From: Litorimonas taeanensis
Lineage (GTDB): Bacteria; Pseudomonadota; Alphaproteobacteria; Caulobacterales; Maricaulaceae
NCBI RefSeq assembly: GCF_003634015.1
Contig: NZ_RBII01000001.1
Location: 1,612,001-1,676,000 of the forward strand
Reading direction: 5' to 3'
DNA length: 64,000 nt
The notes under the pieces are model-generated. The model searched no databases. It had not been told where the DNA came from and saw nothing but the letters and a program-made list of their open reading frames with translations. Shown in pieces: positions 24,824 through 35,600 of this stretch. The position numbers and the translations under genes are program-made. Position 1 is the first letter of the stretch. Every line of letters starts with the position of its first letter.

Positions 24824-26494
24824 CTATTTCAATATACCCGGTAAGTTTAACTGTTTCTCTTTTGCACAGCGTATAGCCTCATCATATCCAGCATCAGCAT
24901 GACGCATGACACCCGTGGCGGGATCATTCCATAACACGCGCTCTAACCTTTGCGCTGCGGCCTGACTTCCATCAGCCACAATGACAACCCCTGAATGTTG
25001 TGAGAACCCCATACCGACACCGCCGCCGTGATGAAGGCTAACCCATGTGGCGCCAGAAGCCGTATTTAAAAGCGCATTTAAAAGCGGCCAATCTGAAACA
25101 GCATCTGAGCCATCTTTCATGGCTTCCGTCTCGCGATTTGGGCTCGCAACCGAACCACTATCTAAATGGTCGCGTCCGATAACCACTGGGGCTTTTAATT
25201 CGCCATTCGCCACCATTTCATTAAAGGCTAGGCCTAAACGGTGTCTATCCCCTAGCCCCACCCAACAAATCCGAGCCGGAAGACCTTGAAAATCAATCCG
25301 CTCCCGAGCCATGTCTAGCCAATGATGCAGGTGTTTATCGTCAGGCAGCAGCTCTTTGACCTTTGCATCTGTTTTGTAAATATCCTCTGGGTCACCGGAA
25401 AGCGCGACCCAACGAAACGGCCCGATACCTTTGCAAAATAAAGGGCGAATATAGGCTGGCACAAACCCTGGGAAGTCAAAGGCTTTATCCAACCCTTCAT
25501 CCTTTGCGACTTGGCGAATATTATTACCATAATCAAAAGTAGGTATTCCAGCCTCATGGAAATCCACCATTGCCTGAACCTGAATTTTCATTGAGGCGCA
25601 AGCCGCGCGTTCGACAGCTTTAGGGTCGCTCTGACGCCTTTCTTTCCACTCAGAAAGGCTCCACCCTATCGGCAAATACCCATTGACGGGATCATGCGCA
25701 GATGTCTGATCAGTCACCATATCAGGCCGCACGCCGCGTTTGACCAGTTCAGGGAAGATGTCTGCCGCATTGGCGCAAAGACCAATAGATTTCGCTTCTC
25801 CTGCCGCTGTCCACCGCTCAATCTTTTCTAAGGCTTCTTCTAATGTCTCAGCCTTCTCATCTAAATAGCGAGTCCTTAGGCGAAAATCGATACTCTCAGG
25901 GTTACATTCAACGGCAAGACAAGACGCCCCAGCCATAACGGCTGCCAAGGGTTGAGCACCGCCCATACCGCCCAAGCCGCCCGTTAATATCCATTTTCCG
26001 GATAGGTTTCCGCCGTAATGCTTTCGCCCCGCCTCGACGAAGGTTTCATAGGTCCCCTGCACGATGCCCTGAGTACCAATATAAATCCAAGAGCCAGCCG
26101 TCATTTGACCATACATCATAAGGCCTAATTTATCGAGCTCATTAAAATGATCCCAATTTGCCCAATGCGGCACAAGATTAGAGTTCGCAATCAACACACG
26201 CGGGGCGTTTGAATGCGTTCGAAATACACCCACTGGCTTACCAGATTGCACCAATAATGTTTCGTCTTCTTTTAGTGTTTTCAACGTTAAGAGTATCGCG
26301 TCAAAATCTGACCAACTTCGGGCGGCGCGCCCAATACCGCCATAAACAACAAGCTCATCTGGGTTCTCGGCCACTTGCCTATCCAAATTATTTTGCAACA
26401 TGCGAAAAGGAGCTTCTGTTGCCCAATTTAAGCAATTGAGTTTTGGCCCTATGGGGCTTTTTATATCACGGCGGTTCTTGAATTGATTATTCAC
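24824..26494 (-). CDS. hutU: Urocanate hydratase
   Basis: The second step of histidine degradation: it hydrates urocanate to imidazolonepropionate with tightly bound NAD+ as electrophile. Its 556 residues are the canonical length. Signatures are the NAD-binding Gly-rich [20 protein letters not shown] near residue 165, [17 protein letters not shown] near 270 and the C-terminal [19 protein letters not shown]. It is the last gene of the hutI-H-U operon, 37 bases after hutH. Confidence 0.98.
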   Translation of the reverse strand: MNNQFKNRRDIKSPIGPKLNCLNWATEAPFRMLQNNLDRQVAENPDELVVYGGIGRAARSWSDFDAILLTLKTLKEDETLLVQSGKPVGVFRTHSNAPRVLIANSNLVPHWANWDHFNELDKLGLMMYGQMTAGSWIYIGTQGIVQGTYETFVEAGRKHYGGNLSGKWILTGGLGGMGGAQPLAAVMAGASCLAVECNPESIDFRLRTRYLDEKAETLEEALEKIERWTAAGEAKSIGLCANAADIFPELVKRGVRPDMVTDQTSAHDPVNGYLPIGWSLSEWKERRQSDPKAVERAACASMKIQVQAMVDFHEAGIPTFDYGNNIRQVAKDEGLDKAFDFPGFVPAYIRPLFCKGIGPFRWVALSGDPEDIYKTDAKVKELLPDDKHLHHWLDMARERIDFQGLPARICWVGLGDRHRLGLAFNEMVANGELKAPVVIGRDHLDSGSVASPNRETEAMKDGSDAVSDWPLLNALLNTASGATWVSLHHGGGVGMGFSQHSGVVIVADGSQAAAQRLERVLWNDPATGVMRHADAGYDEAIRCAKEKQLNLPGILK

Positions 26495-26531
26495 ACCAGT
26501 ATTCCTCTTCTTTAAAGGGGTTCGATAAACC

Positions 26532-28052
26532 TCAGAGATGAATGGGAGTGTCTGTTAAACCTAGTTCCGTATTTGATATCAGCGCCGCTAAGTTTTCTAT
26601 ATCGGGGCTGACAATTCTATCTTCGATTAAGGGCGGGCACACTTTACGAATTTCATAAATAACGGCTTGCAACTTTTGGCTTGTTTTTAATGGTGATCTT
26701 AATTCAACCCCTTGAGACGCAGCCATCGCTTCGACGGCTAAAATAGCAGACAGATTATCATTCATTTCCAAAAGGCGGCGCGCCCCATGACACGCCATAG
26801 ACACGTGATCTTCTTGATTTGCTGAGGTCGGCGTTGAATCAACTGAACGCGGATTAGCAAGCGCTTTGTTCTCACTCATCAATGCGGCCGAGGTGACTTC
26901 TGCAATCATCAAACCTGATTTTAAACCGGGTTCGGGGGCTAAAAAAGCCGGGAGACCGAAACTAAGGGCCGGGTCCACAAGTAAGGCGACGCGGCGCTGG
27001 GCGATACAGCCTATTTCTGAAATCGCGATAGCCGCCAAGTCCGCCGTCAAGGCCACGGGCTCAGCATGAAAATTTCCGCCAGAAACAATCGCTCCATCAG
27101 ATAAGACCAATGGATTGTCTGTCGCAGCATTGGCTTCTATTTCTAAGGTCCGTCCGACATGGCGTAATTGATCAAGACAAGCGCCAATGACTTGCGGGGC
27201 ACAGCGAAGACAATAAGGGTCTTGAACGCGCTCATCACCTTCCACGTGACTATTTCGTATTTCAGAACCCTCTAATAAGGTTCGTAATTGCTCGGCACTT
27301 TCTATCTGACCTCTATGCCCCCTCAGGCTATGAATTTCCGGATGGAATGGAGCGCTAGAGCCCATGGCTGCATCAATTGAGAGCGCCGCAGTGGTTAATG
27401 AGGTGACAGCTAATCTCCAAGCTCCAAATAAACCGACGAGAGCCAATGCTGTGGAAGCTTGCGTGCCATTTAAAAGCGCTAATCCCTCTTTGGCTTGTAA
27501 AATAACGGGCTCTAGCCCAGCTTGGCGCAAAGCTTCACCCGCTGCCATTCGCTTTCCCTTATAGAAAGCCTCCCCTTCACCAATTAATGTAGCCGCCATA
27601 TGCGCTAGAGGGGCTAAATCACCTGACGCCCCAACAGATCCCTTTTCAGGAATGACAGGAATCACATCAAATTTTATTAAGTTTTGCAAAGCCACAATAA
27701 CCGATGCGCGCACGCCAGAGGCACCTCTACCAAGGGACAAACATTTTAGTGCAATTATCAACCGAACAATATCACTCGGTAGGGGCTTCCCAAATCCTGC
27801 GCTATGGGACCGCACCAAATTGCGCTGCAATGTGGCGAGATGATCAGATTCGATGCGCACGGAGGCCAGTTTCCCAAACCCAGTATTAACGCCATATATC
27901 GCGTCACCCAGTTTGATTTTCTCTGTCAATCTTTGAGCGCTACGCTCAACATCCACCAATGCCGCAGGGTTAAGTTCAAACCCTGCTGTTGAGCGATAGA
28001 ACGCCTCTAAGTCCGAAAGCGTTGTCGCATGTGGAGTCAATATATGCGTCAT
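26532..28052 (-). CDS. hutH: Histidine ammonia-lyase
   Basis: Converts histidine to urocanate and ammonia using an autocatalytic MIO group. The start at 28052 overlaps the hutI stop (ATGA) and places the MIO triad Ala-Ser-Gly at 142-144 ([16 protein letters not shown]), the same numbering as in the Pseudomonas enzyme. The open frame extends 17 codons upstream but has no reason to be used. Other family marks are [11 protein letters not shown] (53-63) and the [14 protein letters not shown] block. About 506 residues. Confidence 0.98.
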   Translation of the reverse strand: MTHILTPHATTLSDLEAFYRSTAGFELNPAALVDVERSAQRLTEKIKLGDAIYGVNTGFGKLASVRIESDHLATLQRNLVRSHSAGFGKPLPSDIVRLIIALKCLSLGRGASGVRASVIVALQNLIKFDVIPVIPEKGSVGASGDLAPLAHMAATLIGEGEAFYKGKRMAAGEALRQAGLEPVILQAKEGLALLNGTQASTALALVGLFGAWRLAVTSLTTAALSIDAAMGSSAPFHPEIHSLRGHRGQIESAEQLRTLLEGSEIRNSHVEGDERVQDPYCLRCAPQVIGACLDQLRHVGRTLEIEANAATDNPLVLSDGAIVSGGNFHAEPVALTADLAAIAISEIGCIAQRRVALLVDPALSFGLPAFLAPEPGLKSGLMIAEVTSAALMSENKALANPRSVDSTPTSANQEDHVSMACHGARRLLEMNDNLSAILAVEAMAASQGVELRSPLKTSQKLQAVIYEIRKVCPPLIEDRIVSPDIENLAALISNTELGLTDTPIHL

Positions 28053-29263
28053 GTTAAAGCTCGCGAAGACATGAGTTGATGTAGGGGTGAGGCGCCTAAC
28101 CAATAGCTAAGTTCTGAAGGGTGTTTCACATCCCAAATCGCTATATTGGCTGGGCGATTGACGGCAATGACGCCGTGAGTGTCTGATAGACCCAAAGCCT
28201 TTGCCGCATGACGTGTTACGCCAGTAAGGGCCTCTTCTGGTGTGAAAGAGAAAAGCGTACAAGCCATATTCATTGCCGTTAAAATTGAAGTTAAAGGCGA
28301 GCTTCCAGGGTTACAATCTGTCGCGATGGCCATATCAACTTGATTATCTCGCAATGCTTTTACGGGCGGTAATTGAGTTTCTTTCAGTGTATAAAAAGCA
28401 CCTGGCAATAAAACAGCAACAGACCCACTTTTCGCAAATTCAGGCACATCATTTGGATCTAAATACTCAAGGTGGTCCGCTGATAAGCCTTGATATTCTG
28501 CCGCTAAGATAGCGCCTTTTTGATCCGTTAATTGCTCCGCATGTAATTTCATGGGTAAACCCAATGATTTTGCGGCCTTAAATATCCGCGTCATTTGGGC
28601 CGTTGAGAATCCGATGGTTTCACAAAATCCATCCACGGCGTCGACTAAACCTTGTGAATGTGCCAATTTTAAACCCGCAATCACGACCTCATCTATATAC
28701 GCTTCTTCCCGCCCTTTATATTCAGGCGGCACGGCATGGGCGGCTAGCCAAGTTGTCACAATTGAAACAGGGCGGTGTTGTTCAAGAGCCCTTGCGATGC
28801 GAAGCATTCGGATTTCTTGATCTATCGTCAGGCCATAACCTGATTTCACTTCGACAACACTGACGCCGCTATCCATCAAGGCATCGAGACGCGTTAAAGC
28901 CGATTTCAATAGCTCCTCATCCGTGGCCTCTCGCGTCGCCTTGACCGTTGAAATTATGCCGCCTCCGCGGCGCGCAATCTCTTCATAGCTAGCGCCCTGC
29001 AATCGCATTTCAAATTCTAACGCCCGATTCCCCCCAAAAATCAGATGGGTGTGACAGTCAACGAATGCTGGTGTGATGAGGCGTCCATTTAAAGAGGTTA
29101 CTGGTAAGGCATGAAAACGCTCAGGAAGATTACAGGCCTTGCCTAACCATAAAATTTGTCCGCCCTCTATAACAAGACTTGCCTTTTCTATCAGGCCATA
29201 GGGCGCCGTCCCAGCCTGCATCGTCGCAATATCGCAGTCTTGATATCGAACACTCTTAGCCAT
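28049..29263 (-). CDS. hutI: Imidazolonepropionase
   Basis: Hydrolyses imidazolonepropionate to N-formimidoyl-glutamate; a metal-dependent amidohydrolase. Metal ligands are visible in [13 protein letters not shown] (about 69-80), in KLHAEQ and in [11 protein letters not shown] near 318. I start at the ATG at 29263 because AAAAAGGA lies a few bases upstream; a TTG one codon earlier is less likely. It is the first gene of the hutI-H-U operon, divergent from hutC. Confidence 0.97.
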   Translation of the reverse strand: MAKSVRYQDCDIATMQAGTAPYGLIEKASLVIEGGQILWLGKACNLPERFHALPVTSLNGRLITPAFVDCHTHLIFGGNRALEFEMRLQGASYEEIARRGGGIISTVKATREATDEELLKSALTRLDALMDSGVSVVEVKSGYGLTIDQEIRMLRIARALEQHRPVSIVTTWLAAHAVPPEYKGREEAYIDEVVIAGLKLAHSQGLVDAVDGFCETIGFSTAQMTRIFKAAKSLGLPMKLHAEQLTDQKGAILAAEYQGLSADHLEYLDPNDVPEFAKSGSVAVLLPGAFYTLKETQLPPVKALRDNQVDMAIATDCNPGSSPLTSILTAMNMACTLFSFTPEEALTGVTRHAAKALGLSDTHGVIAVNRPANIAIWDVKHPSELSYWLGASPLHQLMSSRALT

Positions 29264-29317
29264 CAAATCCTTTTTCCTGCTTATCGCTCTCTGGCTTGCT
29301 TTCGTTATGAATTGCTT

Positions 29318-29333
29318 TTATGTATGCACATAA
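29318..29333. promoter_or_regulatory. Candidate HutC operator palindrome
   Basis: TTATGTATGCACATAA is a perfect inverted repeat (TTATGT / ACATAA around ATGC) in the 106-base region between divergent hutI and hutC. HutC of other proteobacteria binds palindromes with a TGTAT/ATACA core, to which this is close. The assignment as the HutC site is inference from symmetry and position. Confidence 0.6.
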
Positions 29334-29369
29334 TAAAATGAGGACGCAAGTAAATTGGTATAAACGTAA

Positions 29370-30062
29370 ATGACAACGACTTCACACCACGCCATCAGAG
29401 AGTCCCTCTTAAGCCGCATTCAATCTGGTGAGTGGGAATTAGGCGGGTTAATTCCGGCAGAGACTGCTCTTGCAGAGGAATATGGTTGCGCCCGTACAAC
29501 TGTTAACCGCGCCCTGCGGACTTTGGCTGAACAAGGCCTTGTGGTTCGCAAACGCAAAGGCGGGACTCGGATTCGTCAAAACCCTGTTAGACAAGCCCGA
29601 TTTAATATTCCTATCGTTAGAGAACAGGTCGAAGCCATAGGTGCAGCCTATCGCTTTGAGCTCTTGGCTAACACGCCTAAGATTCCACCTAAAACAATAT
29701 CCACACGATTTCAGAATGCTGACAGAGACCTTGTCCATTATATGGAAACACTCCATTTTGCAGGCGATACCCCCTTTGCCTTTGAGACCCGGTGGTTAAA
29801 TCTAGCCGGCGTTGATGACTTTATGAACGCCCCCATCAAGACGATGAGCATTAATGAGTGGTTGGTTAAATCTGTTCCATTCTCAAGAGGGGATGTTAGC
29901 TTCTCTGCCGTGAATGCTGATAGAAAAACATCCGCCGCTTTAGGCGTGGAAAATGCTCAGGCCCTCTTTTTAATTGACCGCACAACATGGCAAAATGACA
30001 CCGTCATCACGACAACGAAAACTTTCTATAACCCAACATTTAAACTTAACGCGCAATTATAA
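29370..30062 (+). CDS. hutC: Histidine utilisation repressor HutC (GntR family)
   Basis: A 230-residue transcription factor that typically represses hut genes and is released by urocanate. Residues 5-70 form the GntR winged helix-turn-helix (IPAETALAEEYGCARTTVNR, LRTLAEQGLVVRKRKGGTRI). Residues of about 80-225 are a UTRA ligand-binding domain (VHYMETLHFAGDTPFAFETR). It is divergent from hutI with the candidate operator between, so it probably also regulates itself. Confidence 0.95.
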   Translation: MTTTSHHAIRESLLSRIQSGEWELGGLIPAETALAEEYGCARTTVNRALRTLAEQGLVVRKRKGGTRIRQNPVRQARFNIPIVREQVEAIGAAYRFELLANTPKIPPKTISTRFQNADRDLVHYMETLHFAGDTPFAFETRWLNLAGVDDFMNAPIKTMSINEWLVKSVPFSRGDVSFSAVNADRKTSAALGVENAQALFLIDRTTWQNDTVITTTKTFYNPTFKLNAQL

Positions 30063-30075
30063 GGGAGAGCGGCTC

Positions 30076-31011
30076 ATGACTGTCTACCACACGGCTCCTC
30101 AACCTTTATCTGGCCGAAGCGACGTTGAAGACGGCCCCTCCGCCAAACGTGTCTATCACTATGTTCAAAATAATGCCCCAAATGCCATTTTGGGTTTTGC
30201 CTGTGACGTGGGGGTTAATAGGAATAAAGGTAGGCTTGGCGCGAAGCAGGGGCCAACAGCGATACGCCGTGCCCTCGCTAACCTTGCGGCGCCGCGCACC
30301 CTTATCCCGTTCACAGATTTAGGTGACATAGAAGTTGAGGGGGATGACTTAGAATTAGGGCAAGACACGCTCGCCCAACATGTTTCACAAGCGCTTTTGC
30401 AACATAATCGCCTGATTGTATTGGGCGGGGGCCACGAAACGGCCTATGGGAGCTTCTTGGGGCTTCGTCTGGCCTATCCTGAAAAACGCATTGGCATAAT
30501 TAATTTAGATGCGCATTTAGATCTTCGGAATATTGGTGAGAATGGACCTTCATCCGGAACGCCGTTCAATCAAATTCGAAAGCTAGATCCAAAGGGCTTT
30601 GATTATCTATGCCTTGGCGCAGCAAAGGAATCAAATAGCGAAGCCTTATTCGCCAGAGCAAAGGATTGGGGCGTAAATATAGTTTTTGACACAGATCTAC
30701 TAGCCGACCCCTATTGTGCCAAAGCCATAATCGACGCGCTGATTTCACGTTCGGATATCGTTTACCTAACCGTCGATATTGACCTCTTACCGCATTATCA
30801 GGCCCCGGGCGTAAGCGCCCCTGCCATTCGCGGCGTCGCCTTCACGACAGTCGAATTCATCATCTCGCAAATTTTGTCCGCCTGTAAGGCCTTCGGAAAA
30901 CCTTTGCCTTTAGCAGATTTTGTTGAAGTCTCGCCGCCCCATGACAAGGATGATTTAACAGCTAAATGCGCCGCAATTTTAGCTTTGCCCTTGATGTCAT
31001 CAAACGAATAA
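30076..31011 (+). CDS. hutG: Formimidoylglutamase
   Basis: A ureohydrolase-family enzyme that hydrolyses N-formimidoyl-glutamate to glutamate and formamide, the one-step end of the hut pathway. I start at the ATG at 30076 after AGGGAG; the frame runs upstream inside hutC without support. Binuclear Mn ligands are in LGGGHETAYGS (about 118), INLDAHLDLR and LTVDIDLLP. About 311 residues. It is 13 bases after hutC. No hutF is present, so the formylglutamate branch is not encoded here. Confidence 0.93.
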   Translation: MTVYHTAPQPLSGRSDVEDGPSAKRVYHYVQNNAPNAILGFACDVGVNRNKGRLGAKQGPTAIRRALANLAAPRTLIPFTDLGDIEVEGDDLELGQDTLAQHVSQALLQHNRLIVLGGGHETAYGSFLGLRLAYPEKRIGIINLDAHLDLRNIGENGPSSGTPFNQIRKLDPKGFDYLCLGAAKESNSEALFARAKDWGVNIVFDTDLLADPYCAKAIIDALISRSDIVYLTVDIDLLPHYQAPGVSAPAIRGVAFTTVEFIISQILSACKAFGKPLPLADFVEVSPPHDKDDLTAKCAAILALPLMSSNE

Positions 31012-31247
31012 TTAGCCTTTAGCTCAATAAGCCCCACATTCAGAGCTTGTGAAATTTTATCGTCGTCACAGGACGTAATAGAGACACGCGCAAAGCACGG
31101 TCGTCTTATAAAGGCATATGCGTGAGGGAGATGTTCCTTTAAACGCAAACCCTTCGAATCCTGCTTTCAACCCCATAACAGAAATATTTCAAACTACCGC
31201 TTTTCATTTAAAGTAACTTGTGTAACAATACCTACAAGATAGGAGAA
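31012..31247. other. Intergenic region between hut locus and catabolic island
   Basis: 236 bases with no convincing gene or terminator. AGGAGA at 31241 is the ribosome site of the following thiolase gene. A TTCGAATCC string at 31153-31161 resembles a tRNA T-loop, but the flanking arms do not pair. Confidence 0.4.
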
Positions 31248-32480
31248 ATGAAATTGGTTTATATTTTAGGCGGCACGCAAACTGACTTCTCAAGAAATTG
31301 GGCCCGTGAAGGTGTAGACCTCGAAACGGCATTTTCAAATACGCTGCTTGCCGGTCTGGAGTCCGCAAAGCTAGACGCGAAAAATGTTCAGACAGGTCAT
31401 GTTGGCAATTTCGTCTCAGAACTTTTCGCCGGTCAGGGATTGCTCGGCGGCTTTTTTGGTATGGCCCACCCAGATTTTGATGGCTTACCGACATCGAGGC
31501 ATGAAGCGGCCTGCGCCTCGGGCAGTATAGCGATTTTAGCCGCTATGAGCGAGATTGAAGCGGGACGATACGACCTTGCTTGCGTGTTGGGCCTAGAGCA
31601 AATGCGCAATGTGCCTGGACATATTGCGGCAGACCATCTTGGTGCGGCCGCATGGCGGGGTCATGAATATCAAGACGCGAAATATATCTGGCCGCGTTCC
31701 TTTTCAGATGTGTCCGAAGAATATGACCGCCGATATGGCCTGAAATATGAACATTTGATGCGCATATCAGAAATTAATTTTTCTAATGGCCGACGCAATC
31801 CAAATGCTCAGACACGTCAATGGGAGTTCACGGACGCGAGCTTCACGTCAGATGATATTGCAAATCCCGTTATAGAGGGCCGCACGCGAAAAATGGATTG
31901 CGGACAAGTCACTGATGGCGCCGCCGTCATATTTCTTGCTTCTGCTGAACGTGCAAAACTTTATGCCAAGGAACGGGGGCTAGATTTCGAATCCTTGCCA
32001 CAAATCACGGGATGGGGACATCGCTCTGCGCCTATTGCATATAAGAAAAAAGTAAGCGCGAGCGAAGGACAGCCTTATGTTTTCCCGCAAACAAGACGAG
32101 CCATCGAAGACGCACGCACCAGAGCAAATATCAGCGGTATTGATGCAATAGACGCCGTTGAAACACATGACTGTTTTGCCGCTACTGAGTATATGGCCAT
32201 AGATCACCTTGGCATTACCGCTCCAGGCGAGTCATGGAAAGCCATTGAAGATGGCAGTATTGAAATGGGCGGACGGATACCCGTCAACCCTTCCGGCGGA
32301 TTAATAGGTCTTGGTCATCCTGTCGGCGCCACGGGCGTACGTATGGTTCTCGATGCTGGGAAACAAGTAACAGAGACAGCAGGTGAATACCAAGTCGAAG
32401 GCGCAAAGCGCACGCAAACTTTGAATATTGGAGGCTCTACGACAACTACCGTAAGCTTCATCGTAGAAAACGCCGCCTAA
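31248..32480 (+). CDS. Thiolase / SCP-x-type acetyl-CoA acetyltransferase
   Basis: A 410-residue thiolase-fold enzyme. The ATG at 31248 follows AGGAGA. The nucleophile Cys is in HEAACASGSIAILAAM (about residue 86). A His-containing HDCFAATEYMA motif near 307 and the C-terminal NPSGGLIGLGHPVGATGVR complete the active site. The sequence is closer to SCP-x/lipid-transfer thiolases than to FadA, so it probably cleaves or forms a branched or cyclic acyl-CoA. Its stop overlaps the next start (TAATG), beginning a tightly coupled four-gene set. Confidence 0.92.
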   Translation: MKLVYILGGTQTDFSRNWAREGVDLETAFSNTLLAGLESAKLDAKNVQTGHVGNFVSELFAGQGLLGGFFGMAHPDFDGLPTSRHEAACASGSIAILAAMSEIEAGRYDLACVLGLEQMRNVPGHIAADHLGAAAWRGHEYQDAKYIWPRSFSDVSEEYDRRYGLKYEHLMRISEINFSNGRRNPNAQTRQWEFTDASFTSDDIANPVIEGRTRKMDCGQVTDGAAVIFLASAERAKLYAKERGLDFESLPQITGWGHRSAPIAYKKKVSASEGQPYVFPQTRRAIEDARTRANISGIDAIDAVETHDCFAATEYMAIDHLGITAPGESWKAIEDGSIEMGGRIPVNPSGGLIGLGHPVGATGVRMVLDAGKQVTETAGEYQVEGAKRTQTLNIGGSTTTTVSFIVENAA

Positions 32481-33001
32481 TGTGGGGCCGTCGTGACATA
32501 ATAATAATTTCAGCGGCGGCCACACTTTCAGCCTGCACGGCAAAAACAAATCATACAAAGGGGAAAATGCAAATGACCAGTCGGTTTGACCAATTTAAAT
32601 CTGTAATAGAAGCTTGGAAGCGCAAAGATGTTGACGCCGTTATTGATGCGATGTCTGATGACATTGTCTGGCACTATGCGGCGGCCATAGCACCAGCGGC
32701 ACGAGGCAAAAAAGAAGCCCGAGCTTTCTTGGATAAGTTTGGTGCTGGAATTGGCGAAGTTTCATGGCGTATATTTCACTACGCAGAAACTGAAAATAGA
32801 TTATTTGTTGAAGGCGTAGATGAGTATGTCACCACAAAGGGCGTCAAAGTAGCCGCACCTTATGCAGGCGTTATAGAATTTTCAGGCGATAAAATCAGCG
32901 CTTGGCGGGATTATGTTGATCGCGGGGTTATTGATTCAATGAAAGCCGGAAACCCTTACCCCGATCAGGTAAAGGAACTTATCAACCGGCCTGCACAATA
33001 A
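32480..33001 (+). CDS. NTF2-like lipoprotein, limonene-epoxide-hydrolase type
   Basis: A 173-residue protein. The first ~19 residues are a lipoprotein signal ending in LSAC, and the rest is an NTF2/SnoaL cone fold (about 35-160). The segment aligning with the epoxide hydrolase active site reads EGVDEY and WRDYVD: the usual Arg before VD is Gly here. A second ATG at 32573 would give a cytosolic form. Start and stop overlap the neighbours by one base each (TAATG). A similar lipoprotein is at 42094. It could be an enzyme or a ligand-binding protein. Confidence 0.75.
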   Translation: MWGRRDIIIISAAATLSACTAKTNHTKGKMQMTSRFDQFKSVIEAWKRKDVDAVIDAMSDDIVWHYAAAIAPAARGKKEARAFLDKFGAGIGEVSWRIFHYAETENRLFVEGVDEYVTTKGVKVAAPYAGVIEFSGDKISAWRDYVDRGVIDSMKAGNPYPDQVKELINRPAQ

Positions 33002-34776
33002 TGTCTTTCAAAGAAGCCCCGTTTCGGGATGCGGAGTTTATGGCCGTCGACCTTAGCATCGACGAAAGACCTGATGGATCCATTATATTTGAATCCGTCA
33101 TTCCAATGCCTGATTATGATAAGAATTTCGTCAGGACTATTTTGTCCACAGTCGAAACGAATAAAGAAGCTATCGCTTTGGCTGAACGCAATGCGGCCGG
33201 CGATTGGGTCAAAGTCAGCTATGGCGATTTAAAAAAACGTATATTCTCGATGACACAGTGGATGCTTGAAAACATTCCACGGGGCCGCGCTTTGATGGTT
33301 TTGTCAGAAAACTCAATAGATACAGCCATTGTCAATTTTGCCTGTTATTGTGCCGGCGTCATTCATACGCCGATTAGTCCCTCCTTTGCACTTCCGGGGG
33401 ATTATGCTCGGTTTAAGCATGTTGCCAATTTAACAACCCCAGCCGGTATTTTTTCTGCAAGCCACAAAAACTTTGCAACGTCCATAGAGAATGTCCTCTC
33501 TGAGGATGTTAAAATTATCACAGCCAATGATGAATTCTTTCATCGACCAACGGCGATGCTGAAAGACATCTATGCCTTAGAGGCCGATGAAAAAGTAAAC
33601 ATAGCTTTGGATGCCATCGATCCCGAAGCGGTAAGTACATATATGATGACCTCTGGCTCGACAGGCCTCCCCAAAGTCGTGACCCTCAGCCTTGCTGCAT
33701 TGGCCGCAAACTCTGCGCAAACTTACGCCGCTGTCGGCCGCGCAGCGGGATGGGATGATGAAATGGTCGACTGGCTACCTTGGCATCATGCGGCTGGACT
33801 TTCAGTCTTACGCTCATCGATGGTTTGCGGGGGCAGTTTATATATCGACGCCGGGAAACCTATTCCCACATTGATTGATGAAACCATTAAGAATTTAACG
33901 GAAATTCCTGTCTGCTATTTCAATAATGTTCCCTCTGGCTACGCCATGTTGGTCAATGCGATGGAACAAAATGCAGAGTTTAAGAAAAGCTTTTTCAAGA
34001 AAATGCGTTTGATGCTCTTTGGCGGGGCGGGCCTTGCGCAATCCGTTTACGATAGGCTTCAGGAAATGGCTTATGAAGAAACGGGCCACCGCATTCATAT
34101 GACAACGGGATATGGAATGACTGAAACAGTCTCAGGCTGTATGACCATCCATTATCCCACTCAAAAAGTTGGTATTGGGCTTCCCTGTCCCGGAGTGACC
34201 GTGAAGCTTTTACCCGTTGAAGACCGATATGAAATTCGTCTCAAGGGTCCAAACCTCATGAACGGCTATCTCAACAACCCTGAAAAAAATGCCGAAGCCT
34301 TCGACGGTGAAGGTTTTTATAAGACAGGGGATTTAGTCCGCCTCATTAATCCAGATGACCTAAGCGAAGGACTGGCGTTCTCAGGTCGATTGGCTGAAGA
34401 GTTCAAGCTACTGAATGGCAGCTGGGTTTATGGCGGAGAGTTAAGAAGTAATCTTTTAAAAGCCCTCGCAGAAGATGTTGCAGAGTTAGTTATATGCGAT
34501 GCAAATCGGCCCTATTTAACCTTAATGGTTTGGCCCAAAGCAGGAGCTTCGGAAGAACGAATTTCTGCTTCACTTGTGACGTTTAACACCCAAATCGGTG
34601 GGGCCTCGACCACAATAAAAAGATTCACGATGCTTACGACGCCGCCTGATATGTCGGCTCATGAAGTGTCTGACAAAGGCACGATTAACCGGCGTGCTGT
34701 GTTGTCAAACAGACAAGATATACTGGAGGCGCTTTACGAAGACAGTCCTCCTCCAACCGTCCATATCGTGACGTAA
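33001..34776 (+). CDS. AMP-forming acyl-CoA ligase, feruloyl-CoA-synthase-like
   Basis: A 591-residue ANL-superfamily enzyme that would activate a carboxylic acid to its CoA ester. The P-loop is MMTSGSTGLPKVV (about 218-230), the A5-type motif is TTGYGMTET, and the A7 motif is YKTGDL. The hinge region reads SGRLAEEFKLLNGSWVYGGELR. That form (GRxAEEFKL-TW-V) is characteristic of feruloyl/hydroxybenzoyl-CoA synthetases rather than long-chain acyl ligases, so an aromatic or related acid is likely. It is coupled to the upstream lipoprotein gene. Confidence 0.85.
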   Translation: MSFKEAPFRDAEFMAVDLSIDERPDGSIIFESVIPMPDYDKNFVRTILSTVETNKEAIALAERNAAGDWVKVSYGDLKKRIFSMTQWMLENIPRGRALMVLSENSIDTAIVNFACYCAGVIHTPISPSFALPGDYARFKHVANLTTPAGIFSASHKNFATSIENVLSEDVKIITANDEFFHRPTAMLKDIYALEADEKVNIALDAIDPEAVSTYMMTSGSTGLPKVVTLSLAALAANSAQTYAAVGRAAGWDDEMVDWLPWHHAAGLSVLRSSMVCGGSLYIDAGKPIPTLIDETIKNLTEIPVCYFNNVPSGYAMLVNAMEQNAEFKKSFFKKMRLMLFGGAGLAQSVYDRLQEMAYEETGHRIHMTTGYGMTETVSGCMTIHYPTQKVGIGLPCPGVTVKLLPVEDRYEIRLKGPNLMNGYLNNPEKNAEAFDGEGFYKTGDLVRLINPDDLSEGLAFSGRLAEEFKLLNGSWVYGGELRSNLLKALAEDVAELVICDANRPYLTLMVWPKAGASEERISASLVTFNTQIGGASTTIKRFTMLTTPPDMSAHEVSDKGTINRRAVLSNRQDILEALYEDSPPPTVHIVT

Positions 34777-34793
34777 ACCTTTTGGAGAATTTA

Positions 34794-35588
34794 ATGTCCC
34801 CTTTTATGCTTCTCTTCTGGAACGCGGTAATCCTCGTTGTTAGCTTTTTCATTCTTTGGCTAATATGCCTAAAAACACGCGATGTAACGCCGATTGATAG
34901 CGTCTGGGCCTTAGGCATGGTTGCACTCGCAACAACAAGTTTTTTCCTCACAGACGGGCAATACACACGTAAATGGGTATTACTGGCATTATGCGCAGCT
35001 TGGGGTCTTCGCCTCGGAGGGTATATGCTCTGGCGTTGGCGTGATCACGGACCTGACCGTCGTTACCAAGCCATGCTTGGTAAGGCAGAAGCGAGAAAAG
35101 GATGGGGGTTTGGTAAAGCGACGGCGCTATTGGTTTTTGCGACACAAGCCCCTTTGCTGTTTATTGTCTGCTTACCAGTGCAATTGGGGCAAGCCGATGG
35201 CAACACACCCTTAGGCATTATCGCAATGATAGGGGTGGGGCTGGCTATTCTGGGCATCATATTTGAAACCGTTGGAGACGCGCAGTTAGTGCGGTTTAAG
35301 CGCGACCCGAACAATGTTGGAAAAGTTATGGATAAGGGGCTCTGGAAATATACACGTCACCCTAATTATTTTGGCGATGCCTGTGTCTGGTGGGGTCTAT
35401 TCTTGATTGCCTCAGAAACGCCTTATGGACTTTGGACAATTATCGGCCCAATTTTATTAACGTGGACGCTTATGAGATGGTCTGGTGCGCCAACAGTCGA
35501 AGGCCGACTACATAAAACACGTCCAGGCTATGCGGATTATGTACGCCGCACCTCTGGTTTTATTCCTATGCCGCCTAAAAAAGTCTAA
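34794..35588 (+). CDS. DUF1295 membrane protein (steroid 5-alpha-reductase-like fold)
   Basis: About 264 residues with five to seven hydrophobic segments. The family signature is in the C-terminal half: GLWKYTRHPNYFGDACVWWG, then TRPGYADYVRRTSGFIPMPP. This resembles the steroid 5-alpha-reductase/isoprenylcysteine methyltransferase C-terminal region. The ATG at 34794 follows GGAG and is preferred over the TTG at 34782. It is last of the plus-strand set and converges on the nitronate-monooxygenase-like gene 12 bases away. A reductase role on a lipophilic substrate is inferred. Confidence 0.85.
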   Translation: MSPFMLLFWNAVILVVSFFILWLICLKTRDVTPIDSVWALGMVALATTSFFLTDGQYTRKWVLLALCAAWGLRLGGYMLWRWRDHGPDRRYQAMLGKAEARKGWGFGKATALLVFATQAPLLFIVCLPVQLGQADGNTPLGIIAMIGVGLAILGIIFETVGDAQLVRFKRDPNNVGKVMDKGLWKYTRHPNYFGDACVWWGLFLIASETPYGLWTIIGPILLTWTLMRWSGAPTVEGRLHKTRPGYADYVRRTSGFIPMPPKKV

Positions 35589-35600
35589 GGCGGCAAACAT

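Noticed and set aside
31153-31161. TTCGAATCC string resembling a tRNA T-loop or an attachment site remnant
   Set aside because: The flanking bases do not form a T-stem, no acceptor or anticodon arm is present, and no integrase lies nearby.
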